The notes under the pieces were generated by a model. That model searched no databases, was not told the DNA's origin, and saw nothing but the letters and a program-made list of their open reading frames with translations. From assembly GCA_023663285.1 (NCBI GenBank), contig JAMPHT010000009.1:1-64000 (forward strand): 64,000 bases of DNA, written 5' to 3'. Source of the DNA: Bacillota bacterium (GTDB lineage Bacteria > Bacillota > Clostridia > Lachnospirales > Lachnospiraceae). Made by a program: the position numbers and the translations under genes. Below, piece by piece: positions 17,815-26,294 of the stretch (positions within the stretch are counted from its first letter, which is position 1; each line of letters opens with the position of its first letter).

Positions 17815-17844
17815 TTGCCTGTTATATGCCTGAAATGTTATACT
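17815..17844 (+). promoter_or_regulatory. Promoter of the AP2/HNH-like gene
   Basis: TTGCCT (17815-17820) and TATACT (17839-17844) with an 18-bp spacer, 34 bases before the start codon. Confidence 0.6.
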
Positions 17845-17878
17845 GCTATCATAACCATGACGGAAAGGAACTGCTGCT

Positions 17879-18706
17879 ATGTCAAGCTCATCCCGGCAGA
17901 ACACTGCGAAAAAACAGCACATGGAAGGCGTATTCCCTGCTTTCAGGAAAAGCGGGGAGCCTTATTTTCGCGCCTCTCTGACCTGCCGCGGAAAGCATAT
18001 CAGCCTGGGCAGCTTCCCCACTCCTGGGAAAGCCCATGCCGCTTATCTGGAGGGCCGACGCATTCTGGCGGACGCCTCCCTTACGCCGGATACCTATACG
18101 GAAGAAAGCGGACTGCCCTTTGAAAAATGGGTCTGTCTCGCCAACTTCCGTGACAACAGCCTCTATTTCAGCAATCCGATCTACATAGGGAAAAAAATGT
18201 TCTATTATTATCTGTCGCCCTTCCGGGTGCTGAAGTTTGACCCGGACGATCTGTTCTATTATTCCTCTCACAAGATCATGTGCAGAGGAAACCACTATTT
18301 TGTAGCGGATTACGGCCTGCAGGTCAGCATTGTCTCAAGATACGGTATCAAGCCTTATGCCAGAGAAGGCAGGGATTATCGTTTTATCAACGGAGATCCC
18401 GATGATTTCCGGCGTGAAAATCTGGAGATCCTGAACACCTATCACGGTGTTTCCAGGGAACAGAAAAACGGACAGCTTTACTTCACTGTCCGCATTCACA
18501 TTCATGGAAATTATATCGTAGGGCGCTATGATGATGAGATCACAGCGGCGATCGCTTACAACAAGGCCATAGACATACTGCACAAAAACGGCCTGAAGAA
18601 AAAATTTCTGCCCAATTACATTGAAAATCTCTCCCCCAGCAAATATGCGGAGATCTATTCTTCCCTGCAGATCTCCCGAAAAGTGCTGGATTACCGGCCG
18701 GGCTGA
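17879..18706 (+). CDS. AP2-domain protein with degenerate HNH-like core
   Basis: The 275-residue protein has two AP2/ERF-like beta-sheet domains. One is at about 23-60 (YFRASLTCRGKHISLGSF then AHAAYLEG); the other is at about 200-240 (YFTVRIHIHGNYIVGRY then AAIAYNKAID). The middle part (about 130-190) resembles an HNH homing-endonuclease fold, ending in INGDPDDFRRENLEIL, but the catalytic His pair expected before the INGD segment is not evident. It is probably a DNA-binding relic of a mobile AP2-HNH nuclease, a group common in Lachnospiraceae. AAAGGA precedes the ATG. It is transcribed divergently from element copy B. Confidence 0.75.
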   Translation: MSSSSRQNTAKKQHMEGVFPAFRKSGEPYFRASLTCRGKHISLGSFPTPGKAHAAYLEGRRILADASLTPDTYTEESGLPFEKWVCLANFRDNSLYFSNPIYIGKKMFYYYLSPFRVLKFDPDDLFYYSSHKIMCRGNHYFVADYGLQVSIVSRYGIKPYAREGRDYRFINGDPDDFRRENLEILNTYHGVSREQKNGQLYFTVRIHIHGNYIVGRYDDEITAAIAYNKAIDILHKNGLKKKFLPNYIENLSPSKYAEIYSSLQISRKVLDYRPG

Positions 18707-18759
18707 AGCCCCTCCCCGTTTCGCCGGAGAGCCGGATCACGGCCTCGCTCGCACCACAT

Positions 18760-19851
18760 TCATTTCTCCGCATAGTCGATAAAGCTGACGTTCAGATTTA
18801 CCGGCCCGGCAATTCCCTCTACGGAGCCCTGGGTACTGTACTGCCACATGGTAAATTTGTAAGGATAATCCGGAATGTCCGCCTCCTGGGCCAGCCACAC
18901 GTCATAGGCGGTCAGCTTGGACATATCGATCTTTTTGATCAGCCATTCCTTGTTTCCGTATATGACAGTCTTATGTCCCGCATTCTCTATGGTATCCAGA
19001 AATGCCTTTGTGATCTTCGTACGCTCCGATTTGCTCAGATCGTCGATTCGTGCGCTGTCATTGGGCACCAGCTCCATATCATAGGCAACCGGATAGGAGA
19101 TCTGGTACTCCCCCAGATTTTCCAGGACCAGATTTGCCTCCTCTACGGCCTCCTCCTCCGTGACGGCCTGGGAGTAAAAGTAGACCCCAACGTCAAGCCC
19201 CGCATCCGTGGCACGTTTTATATTTTCGTTAAAATATTCATCCACGATCAGCTGCCCTGTGCCGTAACCTCTTGCTCCCACGCGAATCATGACAAAGTTG
19301 ATCCCCGCCTTCTTCACCTTCACAAAATCAATATAGTCCTGAAGCTTGGAGACGTCCACCCCCACAAAGGACACCTGTTTGCCGTTCTCATAATATTTCA
19401 TCCTGTCGGACTGACAGACCAGCCTGGTAAAATCATACTCATGCTTGGGAAGGTAGGGGCTGATCAGCACCCACTCCTCCTTGCCGTCCTTATCCACTAC
19501 CAGCGTATGCTTTCCGTCTGTAGCAGGATCGTTTTCCACCTTCTCCTGCTCCTCCGGTTCCTGAGGCGGCGCCGTCTCCTCTTCCTCCGGGGGATATTTA
19601 TCCCAAAAGTCAAAATCATCCGGGTGCAGCCCACTCCCTGTGGGGATGCTGTCCGGCTCCGAGGCCAGTATAACGGGAGACGTACTCTCCGGCTGTTCTA
19701 CCGTATTCTGGGAACCGCCTCTCCTGCCTCCGCTGTTCGCCATGAGAACCACCACCAGGATAATGGCAATGAACACCGTCACCGCCACAATGGTCATGAC
19801 TACTGTAGGCGTCATTCCGGAACGGTCGTCAAAATCGTCACGCAATTTCAT
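18760..19851 (-). CDS. Membrane-anchored GH25 lysozyme (muramidase)
   Basis: The 363-residue protein has a short cytoplasmic start, one membrane helix (about 17-40), a Pro/Glu-rich linker and a GH25 domain (about 165-363). The fold signature is visible: VGVDVSK at the first strand, NFVMIRVGARGY, VGVYFYSQA, the acidic YDMEL motif and the final MWQYSTQG. GH25 enzymes cut the MurNAc-GlcNAc bond. The ATG at 19849-19851 overlaps the rnfB stop (ATGA), implying translational coupling; an upstream in-frame ATG at 19878 lies inside rnfB. Its place at the end of the Rnf operon is unusual. Confidence 0.85.
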   Translation of the reverse strand: MKLRDDFDDRSGMTPTVVMTIVAVTVFIAIILVVVLMANSGGRRGGSQNTVEQPESTSPVILASEPDSIPTGSGLHPDDFDFWDKYPPEEEETAPPQEPEEQEKVENDPATDGKHTLVVDKDGKEEWVLISPYLPKHEYDFTRLVCQSDRMKYYENGKQVSFVGVDVSKLQDYIDFVKVKKAGINFVMIRVGARGYGTGQLIVDEYFNENIKRATDAGLDVGVYFYSQAVTEEEAVEEANLVLENLGEYQISYPVAYDMELVPNDSARIDDLSKSERTKITKAFLDTIENAGHKTVIYGNKEWLIKKIDMSKLTAYDVWLAQEADIPDYPYKFTMWQYSTQGSVEGIAGPVNLNVSFIDYAEK

Positions 19852-20645
19852 AGTTTTATGATCGCTTTCTTCGGGCATTTTTCCGCGCAGGCGCCGCAGC
19901 CCGTACATTTTTCCTGGTCAATGACCGCATGGAAGTCTGTCACCGCCACCGCCTGGCTGGGACAGTTTTTCACACAGATACCGCAGCCGATACATCCTGC
20001 CTGACAGGCTTTCATGGTAACCGGCCCCTTATCGCCGGAATTACACGCCACCGCCAGCTTTGCCTTATAAGGCACCAGAGAGATCAGCTTTTTGGGACAC
20101 ACGGCGATACACTTACCGCAGGCTTTACATTTCTCCTTATCCACCACCGCAACGCCGTTTACCACATGGATCGCATCAAAGGGACAGACCTTTGCACAGG
20201 TGCCGAAGCCCAGACAGCCGCTGTTACAGGACTTGGGGCCGCCTCCGGGCACAAAGCTCATCATCCGGCAGTCCTCTATGCCGTAATAATCATAATCCTT
20301 CTTTGCCTTCTCACAGTCGCCCTGACAGGCCACAAAAGCCACCCGTCTCTCTGTGCTCTCCGCTTCCACACCCATGATTTCCGCAATCTTTTTTCCCACC
20401 GCTTCGCCGCCCACCGGACAGGCGTTCACCGGCGCTTCGCCCTTTGCGATCGCCGCCGCCAGGCCGGAACAGCCCGCAAACCCGCAGCCGCCGCAGTTAT
20501 TTCCCGGCAGCGCTCCCAGCACTGCCTCTTCCTTCTCGTCAACCTTCACCTTGAACCTGATACCCGCAACACCCAGAAAGAGGCCCACAAAGATACCAAC
20601 CGCCCCCACCACCGTGGTGGCTGTAAGAATTCCTATCCCGCTCAT
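19848..20645 (-). CDS. rnfB: Rnf complex subunit B (ferredoxin-type iron-sulfur protein)
   Basis: This 265-residue subunit passes electrons from reduced ferredoxin into the Rnf complex. It has an N-terminal membrane helix, the CGGCGFAGC...C motif near residues 51-75 and a cysteine-rich middle part. Three or more ferredoxin-like CxxCxxCxxxCP motifs follow, including CKACGKCIAVCP, CIGCGICVKNCP and CTGCGACAEKCP. That indicates about six [4Fe-4S] clusters. It is the last rnf gene (order C-D-G-E-A-B) and overlaps the GH25 gene. Confidence 0.97.
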   Translation of the reverse strand: MSGIGILTATTVVGAVGIFVGLFLGVAGIRFKVKVDEKEEAVLGALPGNNCGGCGFAGCSGLAAAIAKGEAPVNACPVGGEAVGKKIAEIMGVEAESTERRVAFVACQGDCEKAKKDYDYYGIEDCRMMSFVPGGGPKSCNSGCLGFGTCAKVCPFDAIHVVNGVAVVDKEKCKACGKCIAVCPKKLISLVPYKAKLAVACNSGDKGPVTMKACQAGCIGCGICVKNCPSQAVAVTDFHAVIDQEKCTGCGACAEKCPKKAIIKL

Positions 20646-20660
20646 GTGTCGTCCTCCTCT

Positions 20661-21269
20661 CTACATTGCTCCGGACAGTCCGGAAAATCCCATAAAGGCG
20701 ATTGCCATCAGCCCCGCAGTCAACAGCACCAGAGGCATCCCCTTAAAAGACTCCGGCACATCATTATATGCAATCTTCTCACGAATCCCCGCCAGTATCA
20801 CAATGGCAATGGTAAATCCCACCGCTGTGCCAAAGCCCACCAGCGTTCCCATACCGATACCGTACTCTGCCTGTTCATTGCTGATCGCTACGCCAAGCAC
20901 CGCACAGTTGGTGGTGATCAGAGGCAGATACACACCCAGCGCCTCATAGAGGGAGGGCATCGCCTTTTTCAAAAACATCTCCACAAACTGGACCAGCGCC
21001 GCGATCACCAGGATAAATACAATGGTGTCCAGATACTGTACATGAAACCTGATCAGCACAAATTTGTTGATGACCCCCGCCACGGCGCTGGCAAGGGTGA
21101 TGACGAAGATGACCGCTCCTCCCATACCGCCCGCAGTTTTCACCTTCTTGGACACTCCCAGGAAAGGACACAGCCCCAGAAACTGGCTGAGGACAACATT
21201 GCTCACCAGGGATGTGCTGACAAGCAGCAGCAGGAACTCCCCGATTTTATGAATTCCCATGGCAACCAT
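20661..21269 (-). CDS. rnfA: Rnf complex membrane subunit A
   Basis: The 202-residue protein has six predicted membrane helices and the family segments SQFLGLCPFLGVSKK and LITTNCAVLGVA, the latter carrying the cysteine proposed to bind a membrane iron-sulfur centre with RnfE. It starts three bases in front of the rnfE stop codon, with GGAGGGG six bases upstream. It belongs to the ion-translocating core of the complex. Confidence 0.96.
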   Translation of the reverse strand: MVAMGIHKIGEFLLLLVSTSLVSNVVLSQFLGLCPFLGVSKKVKTAGGMGGAVIFVITLASAVAGVINKFVLIRFHVQYLDTIVFILVIAALVQFVEMFLKKAMPSLYEALGVYLPLITTNCAVLGVAISNEQAEYGIGMGTLVGFGTAVGFTIAIVILAGIREKIAYNDVPESFKGMPLVLLTAGLMAIAFMGFSGLSGAM

Positions 21270-21998
21270 CTATTTCCCCTCCTTTTCCAAATCCGCGGTC
21301 TGTGCGCTTTCGTCGTAAAACCGTCTTGAGCAGCCCTGCTCCGAGCAGTTCATACAATCCTCACTGCAGCCGGAGCCGATTTTCTCATAAGCTTTTCCCG
21401 CCTTCTTCCGCTTTTCCTTCACAAAGTTCTGCAATGCCACCAGACAGGCCAGCACGAAAAACGCCCCCGGAGCCTGCCCGAATATTCTGATGGGTTCAAA
21501 GGAGTCCGGCAGCAGCGCCAGACCGAAAAGCTTCCCTGCCCCCAGCAATTCTCTCACAGCGCCGATGCAGGTCAGCGCAAAGGAAAAGCCAAGCCCCATA
21601 CCGATACCGTCAAACAGAGAGGCAAGGGGCGGATTGGAATAAGCATATGCCTCCGCCCGGCCCAGAATAATACAATTCACCACGATCAGAGGGATGTAGA
21701 CCCCCAGCGACTTGTTCAGGAAGGGCAGATAGGCTTCCAGCAGCAGCTGCACAATGGTGACAAAGGATGCAATGATCACAATAAACGCCGGAATACGTAC
21801 CCTGTTAGGAATGATCTTTCTCAGCAGGGAAATAAACAGATTGCTCAGCGCCAGCACCACCATGGTGGTCAGGCCCATGCCCAGTCCGTTGACGGCCGAT
21901 GTGGTGACAGCCAGCGTGGGGCACATCCCCAGCATCAGCACAAAGGTGGGATTCTCCTTAATAAAACCGTTATAAAGTCTTTCTGCAGCTTTATTCAT
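21270..21998 (-). CDS. rnfE: Rnf complex membrane subunit E with cysteine-rich tail
   Basis: The 242-residue protein has six membrane helices and the NCIILGRAEAYA segment with the conserved cysteine that mirrors RnfA. The ATG at 21996-21998 overlaps the end of rnfG and has GGGAGGT seven bases upstream. After the last helix a 35-residue tail contains four cysteines at about 211, 215, 218 and 223 (C-x3-C-x2-C-x4-C), followed by an acidic end. The classical RnfE lacks such a tail; it could bind a metal or cluster. Confidence 0.95.
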   Translation of the reverse strand: MNKAAERLYNGFIKENPTFVLMLGMCPTLAVTTSAVNGLGMGLTTMVVLALSNLFISLLRKIIPNRVRIPAFIVIIASFVTIVQLLLEAYLPFLNKSLGVYIPLIVVNCIILGRAEAYAYSNPPLASLFDGIGMGLGFSFALTCIGAVRELLGAGKLFGLALLPDSFEPIRIFGQAPGAFFVLACLVALQNFVKEKRKKAGKAYEKIGSGCSEDCMNCSEQGCSRRFYDESAQTADLEKEGK

Positions 21999-22629
21999 TG
22001 ACAGCACCTCCCCCCAGCAGTATCAGGGCGACCTTCAGCCCGCCGTTTGCCGCGTTGGTGACAGCCCTGGTGGTAATGGTGGCGCCGCTGATGGCGTCCA
22101 CCTCATTCTCCGCAGCCGCACCGGTTTTGGTAAAGACAAAGCTCTCTACCTTTTTCCCTGCAAACTGAGGCGTCAGCACATTGGGCGCCTCCATGCCCAG
22201 CCCGGCAGTCTCGGAGATCTCTGTGATGGAAACGCCGTTTACCGTTTTGTCCGTCCCCACGCCCACGTAGAGCACAATACTGCCGCCGTAGCCCTTGGTG
22301 GACACGGACTCCACCACATACCCGTAAAGCGCGCCGTTATTATAAGCTGCAAATACCTTGCCGATCTTTACGTTATTTTCTGCCAGCTCCGCCGCAAGGG
22401 CTTCGTCCGGCACATAACCCGTGTCCTCAAACTGCAGTTCAATGCCCTGCTCCGCCGCTTTTGGGAACACTGCTATACACGCTTCCTGAACGGCCTTCTC
22501 CTGCTGGATCCGTCTGGGTTCCTTCGTCAGTTCATAGACAAAGCCCAGCAGAAGTCCTGCAATCAATGTAATGCAGAAAAGAATCCCTGCCTCCTTCAGC
22601 ATTACGGAAATATCACTCTTATTTTTCAC
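21991..22629 (-). CDS. rnfG: Rnf complex FMN-binding subunit G
   Basis: The 212-residue protein has one N-terminal membrane helix (about 13-32) and an extracytoplasmic FMN-binding domain. The SGAT motif at 181-184 is the site where FMN is covalently bound to threonine. The gene overlaps rnfE by eight bases and rnfD by eleven, as expected for a tightly coupled operon. Confidence 0.96.
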   Translation of the reverse strand: MKNKSDISVMLKEAGILFCITLIAGLLLGFVYELTKEPRRIQQEKAVQEACIAVFPKAAEQGIELQFEDTGYVPDEALAAELAENNVKIGKVFAAYNNGALYGYVVESVSTKGYGGSIVLYVGVGTDKTVNGVSITEISETAGLGMEAPNVLTPQFAGKKVESFVFTKTGAAAENEVDAISGATITTRAVTNAANGGLKVALILLGGGAVNE

Positions 22630-23569
22630 GGCGTCCGCCTCCCTTCCCGTATCCGAAGGCTGTAGGCTTCGTGATCCTCTCTATCAGCGGCACCAGCAGA
22701 TTCCCCAGGATGATGGCGTAGGAAACGCCTTCCGCCCCGGAGCCGAACACCCTGAATATACCGGTCATGAGCCCCAGGAAAATTCCGAACAAATACTGCC
22801 CTTTCACGGTAATGGGTCTGGTCACATAATCCGTAGCCATAAAGAAAGCGCCCAGCATCAGTCCGCCGCCTGACAGCTGTGCAGTGAGGTACGCCGGTGA
22901 GACCCATTGTCCCTTCGCCAGATTTACCACCACCAGAAATACCACAAAGGTGACTATGTAGCTTCCGGGTATCCGCAGATCAATGACGCCCAGCAGGATC
23001 AGGATACACGCCCCGATAACCAATGCTATGACAGAGGTCTCTCCGATAGTACCCGCAGTGCGACCAATGACCATATCCATCACATTGACCTGTCCCCCCT
23101 CCTTTAACACCGCCAGAGGCGTGGCTCCTGTATAGGCGTCGCAGTCAAAAGCCGTCATGGCCGTGGGAAAGGAGATCAGCAGAAAACACCTTGCCGCCAG
23201 CGCCGGGTTCATAAAATTCTGTCCCAGGCCGCCAAACAGCATTTTTACTACCAGAATTGCAAACACACCTCCAAGGGCCGCCATCCAGAGCGGAATGTTC
23301 ACCGGCAGGTTCAACGCCAGCAAAAGCCCTGTCACCACTGCGGAAAGGTCGGTGATCGTCATTTTCTTTTTGTACAGCCCGAACAAAAACTCAGTCAGGA
23401 CCGTGCTGACGATCGTCACCAGTATAACGGCAACCGCCCTGGGGCCGAAATTATAGATCCCAAAGCCGGCGGCAGGCATCAATGCAATAATAACAGCCAG
23501 CATAATGCCATTGGTCGTCATTCCGGAACGAATATGGGGATTTGATGATACTTTCAATAATTCGCTCAT
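22619..23569 (-). CDS. rnfD: Rnf complex membrane subunit D
   Basis: The 316-residue protein has about nine membrane helices and belongs to the NqrB/RnfD family. The covalent flavin site TGAT is at 147-150 (DAYTGATPLAVL). Segments HIRSGMTTN near the start and NLPVNIPLW are typical. It overlaps rnfC by four bases. Confidence 0.96.
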   Translation of the reverse strand: MSELLKVSSNPHIRSGMTTNGIMLAVIIALMPAAGFGIYNFGPRAVAVILVTIVSTVLTEFLFGLYKKKMTITDLSAVVTGLLLALNLPVNIPLWMAALGGVFAILVVKMLFGGLGQNFMNPALAARCFLLISFPTAMTAFDCDAYTGATPLAVLKEGGQVNVMDMVIGRTAGTIGETSVIALVIGACILILLGVIDLRIPGSYIVTFVVFLVVVNLAKGQWVSPAYLTAQLSGGGLMLGAFFMATDYVTRPITVKGQYLFGIFLGLMTGIFRVFGSGAEGVSYAIILGNLLVPLIERITKPTAFGYGKGGGRREK

Positions 23570-24909
23570 GCCTTTCCTCCTGTTTTCTTCTTTGCCAGCT
23601 GTATTTTACGCATGGACTTGATTTCCTGTGTCAGCGGTCTCTTTGCCGGACAGATATAGCTGCAGCAGCCGCACTCGCAGCACTCCATGCCGTGATTTGC
23701 CAGAAAAGCCTCCTCGTCGAAATGCTCCGCATAGTCCGCGAGCCTGCTGGGGATCACTCTGCCGGGACATACCTCCACACAGCGCCCGCAGTTGATGCAG
23801 GGACCCGGCTCCATGGCCGCCACATCGTCTCTGGACAGCCCCAGAAGCGCCGTAGAGGTCTTTGTGGATGGCACGTTTAAGTCAAACATACCGAATCCCA
23901 TCATGGGACCGCCGCAGATGATCTTTTCCGGATCGGTCTTAAAACCGCCCGCCGCCTCCAGAATCTCCTGATAGCTCATGCCGATCCTCACCCGGAAATT
24001 CCCCGGTGCTGCCACGGCGTCTCCGGTGACGGTGACGATCCTCTCCATCAGGGGCTTTCCTTCCATAACGGCACGATATACGGCTACAATGGTATCCACA
24101 TTATTTACCACACACCCCACATCTGCAGGAAGCATAGTGGAATTGATCTTTCTGCCTGTGGTGGCATAGATCAACTGCCGCTCGCCTCCCTGGGGATACT
24201 TGGTTTTAAGCGCCCTGACGCTGATCCCCGGCTCATCCTTTGTAAGCTTCTTCATAAGGGCAATGCAGTCGGGCTTGTTGTCCTCCACCGCAATAATGCC
24301 ATGGGCATACTTACCCGGCGCATTTTCAAAAAGCCTTACCATGATTTTCAGACCGCCGATCAGCTTCTCCGGCTCCTCCAGCATTCTCCGGTAATCGGAG
24401 GTAAGATAGGGCTCGCACTCCGCGCAGTTTGCAATCACATATTCTATCTTTTCCGGCTCCTTGGGCGACAGCTTCACATGAGTGGGAAAGCCCGCTCCTC
24501 CCATGCCTACGATCCCCGCCTCCCGGATAATGTCAATGATCTCTTCTCTGCTCAGCTTCTCCGGCGATTCCCTGTGACAAAAATCCGTTTCCTCATAGAG
24601 TCCGTCGTTTTCCACCACAACGCTCATGATCATGTCACCTGTAACCACCCGCCTGGGTTCAATCGTCTTTACCGTCCCAGACACAGTGGCATAGATCGGC
24701 GCGGAGACAAACCCGCCGCTCTCGGCTATCTTCTGCCCGACAAGCACCCTGTCCCCCTTGGCAACTATGGCCTTCGCCGGGGCGCCGATGTGCTGGGAAA
24801 GCGGATATACCAGTTCCTTTCCCGGAAGTACGTCCTGAATCGTTTTATCTTTGGACAGTTCCTTGCCGTCATAGGGATGTATGCCGCCCAAAAATGTCAA
24901 CTTTGCCAT
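23566..24909 (-). CDS. rnfC: Rnf complex NADH-binding subunit C
   Basis: The 447-residue peripheral subunit is where NAD+ is reduced. It has an N-terminal RnfC barrel domain (GGIHPYDGK), the flavin/NADH fold with GGAGFPTHVKL, and two C-terminal [4Fe-4S] motifs (CINCGRCVEVCP and CCECGCCSYICP). The start at 24909 has AAAGGACG upstream; a second ATG 24 bases earlier is less likely because the binding site would be inside the gene. It is the first gene of the operon. The complex couples ferredoxin oxidation to Na+ or H+ export. Confidence 0.96.
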   Translation of the reverse strand: MAKLTFLGGIHPYDGKELSKDKTIQDVLPGKELVYPLSQHIGAPAKAIVAKGDRVLVGQKIAESGGFVSAPIYATVSGTVKTIEPRRVVTGDMIMSVVVENDGLYEETDFCHRESPEKLSREEIIDIIREAGIVGMGGAGFPTHVKLSPKEPEKIEYVIANCAECEPYLTSDYRRMLEEPEKLIGGLKIMVRLFENAPGKYAHGIIAVEDNKPDCIALMKKLTKDEPGISVRALKTKYPQGGERQLIYATTGRKINSTMLPADVGCVVNNVDTIVAVYRAVMEGKPLMERIVTVTGDAVAAPGNFRVRIGMSYQEILEAAGGFKTDPEKIICGGPMMGFGMFDLNVPSTKTSTALLGLSRDDVAAMEPGPCINCGRCVEVCPGRVIPSRLADYAEHFDEEAFLANHGMECCECGCCSYICPAKRPLTQEIKSMRKIQLAKKKTGGKA

Positions 24910-25115
24910 ACCATTTCTACGTCCTTTCCCCATTCATACTGTATTCTGCAGATTCCTGTCGAACTTTGCAGAACCACTCACATTAAATATACTATTTTTT
25001 TTGCAGAAATACTACTGTTTTATTCAAAAAATTATGCTATAATAAATGCAAAAAGCAGCAAAAAAACAGTTACGCCGCGGATACCGCAGTGTGCTGGCAG
25101 ATTAGGAGGTTTGTT
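24910..25115. other. Divergent intergenic region, rnfC and exonuclease
   Basis: This AT-rich 206-base gap must hold promoters in both directions. On the plus strand a clear TATAAT is at 25038-25043. I could not find a good -35/-10 pair for rnfC. No small gene is seen. Confidence 0.5.
25016..25043 (+). promoter_or_regulatory. Probable promoter of the YprB-like exonuclease gene
   Basis: TATAAT at 25038-25043 with a weak -35 (TGTTTT, 25016-25021) and a 16-bp spacer. Confidence 0.4.
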
Positions 25116-26219
25116 ATGAGAATTTCCGAGGAGACCCTGGAAAACTTTTCTGTTTCCTACCCCCTGGAAAGGCTTGCGCCCCTTGAGCGCATCCTGTTTT
25201 TTGATATTGAGACCACCGGCTTTACCGCCCGTTCCTCCAGCCTGTACCTTATAGGCTGTGCCTATTATCTTGCCGGAAAGTGGCGTACTACCCAGTGGCT
25301 TGCCGAAAATACAAACCAGGAAGCTGATATTTTAAGCGCCTTTTTTGAATTTGCAAAGCTGTACCGCTATCTGATCCATTTTAACGGCAACAATTTTGAC
25401 CTGCCCTTTATCACTCAAAAGTGCGAGCAGCTTTCTCTGCCCTTCCGCTTCGACCAGTTTCAGGGCATTGACCTGTACCGGCGGATCGCGCCCTACAAGT
25501 TCTTTCTGAAGCTTCCCAACTGCAAGCAAAAGACCCTGGAGCAGTTTCTGGGGAAGGAACGCAGAGAACCCTTTTCCGGCGGTGAGCTGATTGGACTTTA
25601 CCACGATTATGTGAAGAATCCCAACGAATTTTCCGAGAACGTCCTCTTCCTGCACAATGCTTCCGACCTTAAGGGGATGCTGGAAACTTTACCCATGCTG
25701 GCTTACTACGACCTTTTCAACCAGCCGGTGAAGGCAAAGAAGGTGCAGGCAAATTATTATAAGGATTCAAACGGCAGCTCCCGCAGGGAACTGGTCATCA
25801 CCATTGTGCCCGACACGCCGCTTCCCAAGGCAGTGCTCACCTCCGCCGGCGGCTGTTACTTCCGGGGAAAAGGTTCCGAGGCCACTTTAAAAATCCCCAT
25901 TTATGAGGAAGAGCTGAAGTACTTCTATTCCAATTACAGGGATTACTACTATCTTCCCACCGAGGATGTTGCCCTGCATAAATCCGTGGCGGGCTTCGTG
26001 GACAGGGAGCATCGGCTTCCCGCCTCCGCCGCCAACTGCTACACCAGAAAGTTCGCCAGCTATCTTCCCCAGTGGGATGTGGTGTTTGAGCCTTTCTTCA
26101 AGAGAGATTATAAGAGCCGGGAGCTGTTCTTTGAACTCACCGAGGAATTGAAAAGGGACCGTCAGGCATTTTCCAAATACGCCACCCATGTGCTGGCTAT
26201 GATGGCGTCTACATACTGA
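25116..26219 (+). CDS. YprB-like 3'-5' exonuclease domain protein (RNase H fold)
   Basis: The 367-residue protein carries a DEDD-type exonuclease domain in its first 190 residues. FFDIETTGF is the first motif (Asp-x-Glu), HFNGNNFDLPFI the second, and LFLHNASDLKGML the third acidic residue. It matches the YprB ribonuclease H-like family (PF13482). The C-terminal half is a conserved extension of unknown role seen in Lachnospiraceae homologues. AGGAGG precedes the ATG by seven bases. It is a single gene on the plus strand, converging on cheR through a shared terminator. Confidence 0.85.
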   Translation: MRISEETLENFSVSYPLERLAPLERILFFDIETTGFTARSSSLYLIGCAYYLAGKWRTTQWLAENTNQEADILSAFFEFAKLYRYLIHFNGNNFDLPFITQKCEQLSLPFRFDQFQGIDLYRRIAPYKFFLKLPNCKQKTLEQFLGKERREPFSGGELIGLYHDYVKNPNEFSENVLFLHNASDLKGMLETLPMLAYYDLFNQPVKAKKVQANYYKDSNGSSRRELVITIVPDTPLPKAVLTSAGGCYFRGKGSEATLKIPIYEEELKYFYSNYRDYYYLPTEDVALHKSVAGFVDREHRLPASAANCYTRKFASYLPQWDVVFEPFFKRDYKSRELFFELTEELKRDRQAFSKYATHVLAMMASTY

Positions 26220-26258
26220 AACAGCATTGTTTCTGCTTTAATCTTTAATATAGAAAAA

Positions 26259-26282
26259 CCCGGTCATTCTGCAATGACCGGG
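26259..26282. terminator. Bidirectional terminator between convergent genes
   Basis: CCCGGTCATT pairs perfectly with AATGACCGGG around CTGC. A T tract follows in both directions (ACTTTTTAT on plus, TTTTTCTAT on minus), so it can end both the exonuclease and the cheR transcripts. Confidence 0.92.
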
Positions 26283-26294
26283 ACTTTTTATGTA

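Noticed and set aside
17806..18123. Alternative plus-strand frame overlapping the AP2 gene start
   Set aside because: The AP2 frame has a good ribosome binding site and a conserved domain; the alternative has neither.
17589..18706. Considered as a HEARO/omega-RNA with IscB-type nuclease
   Set aside because: The neighbouring protein has AP2 domains and no RuvC motifs or bridge helix, and it is far too short for IscB.
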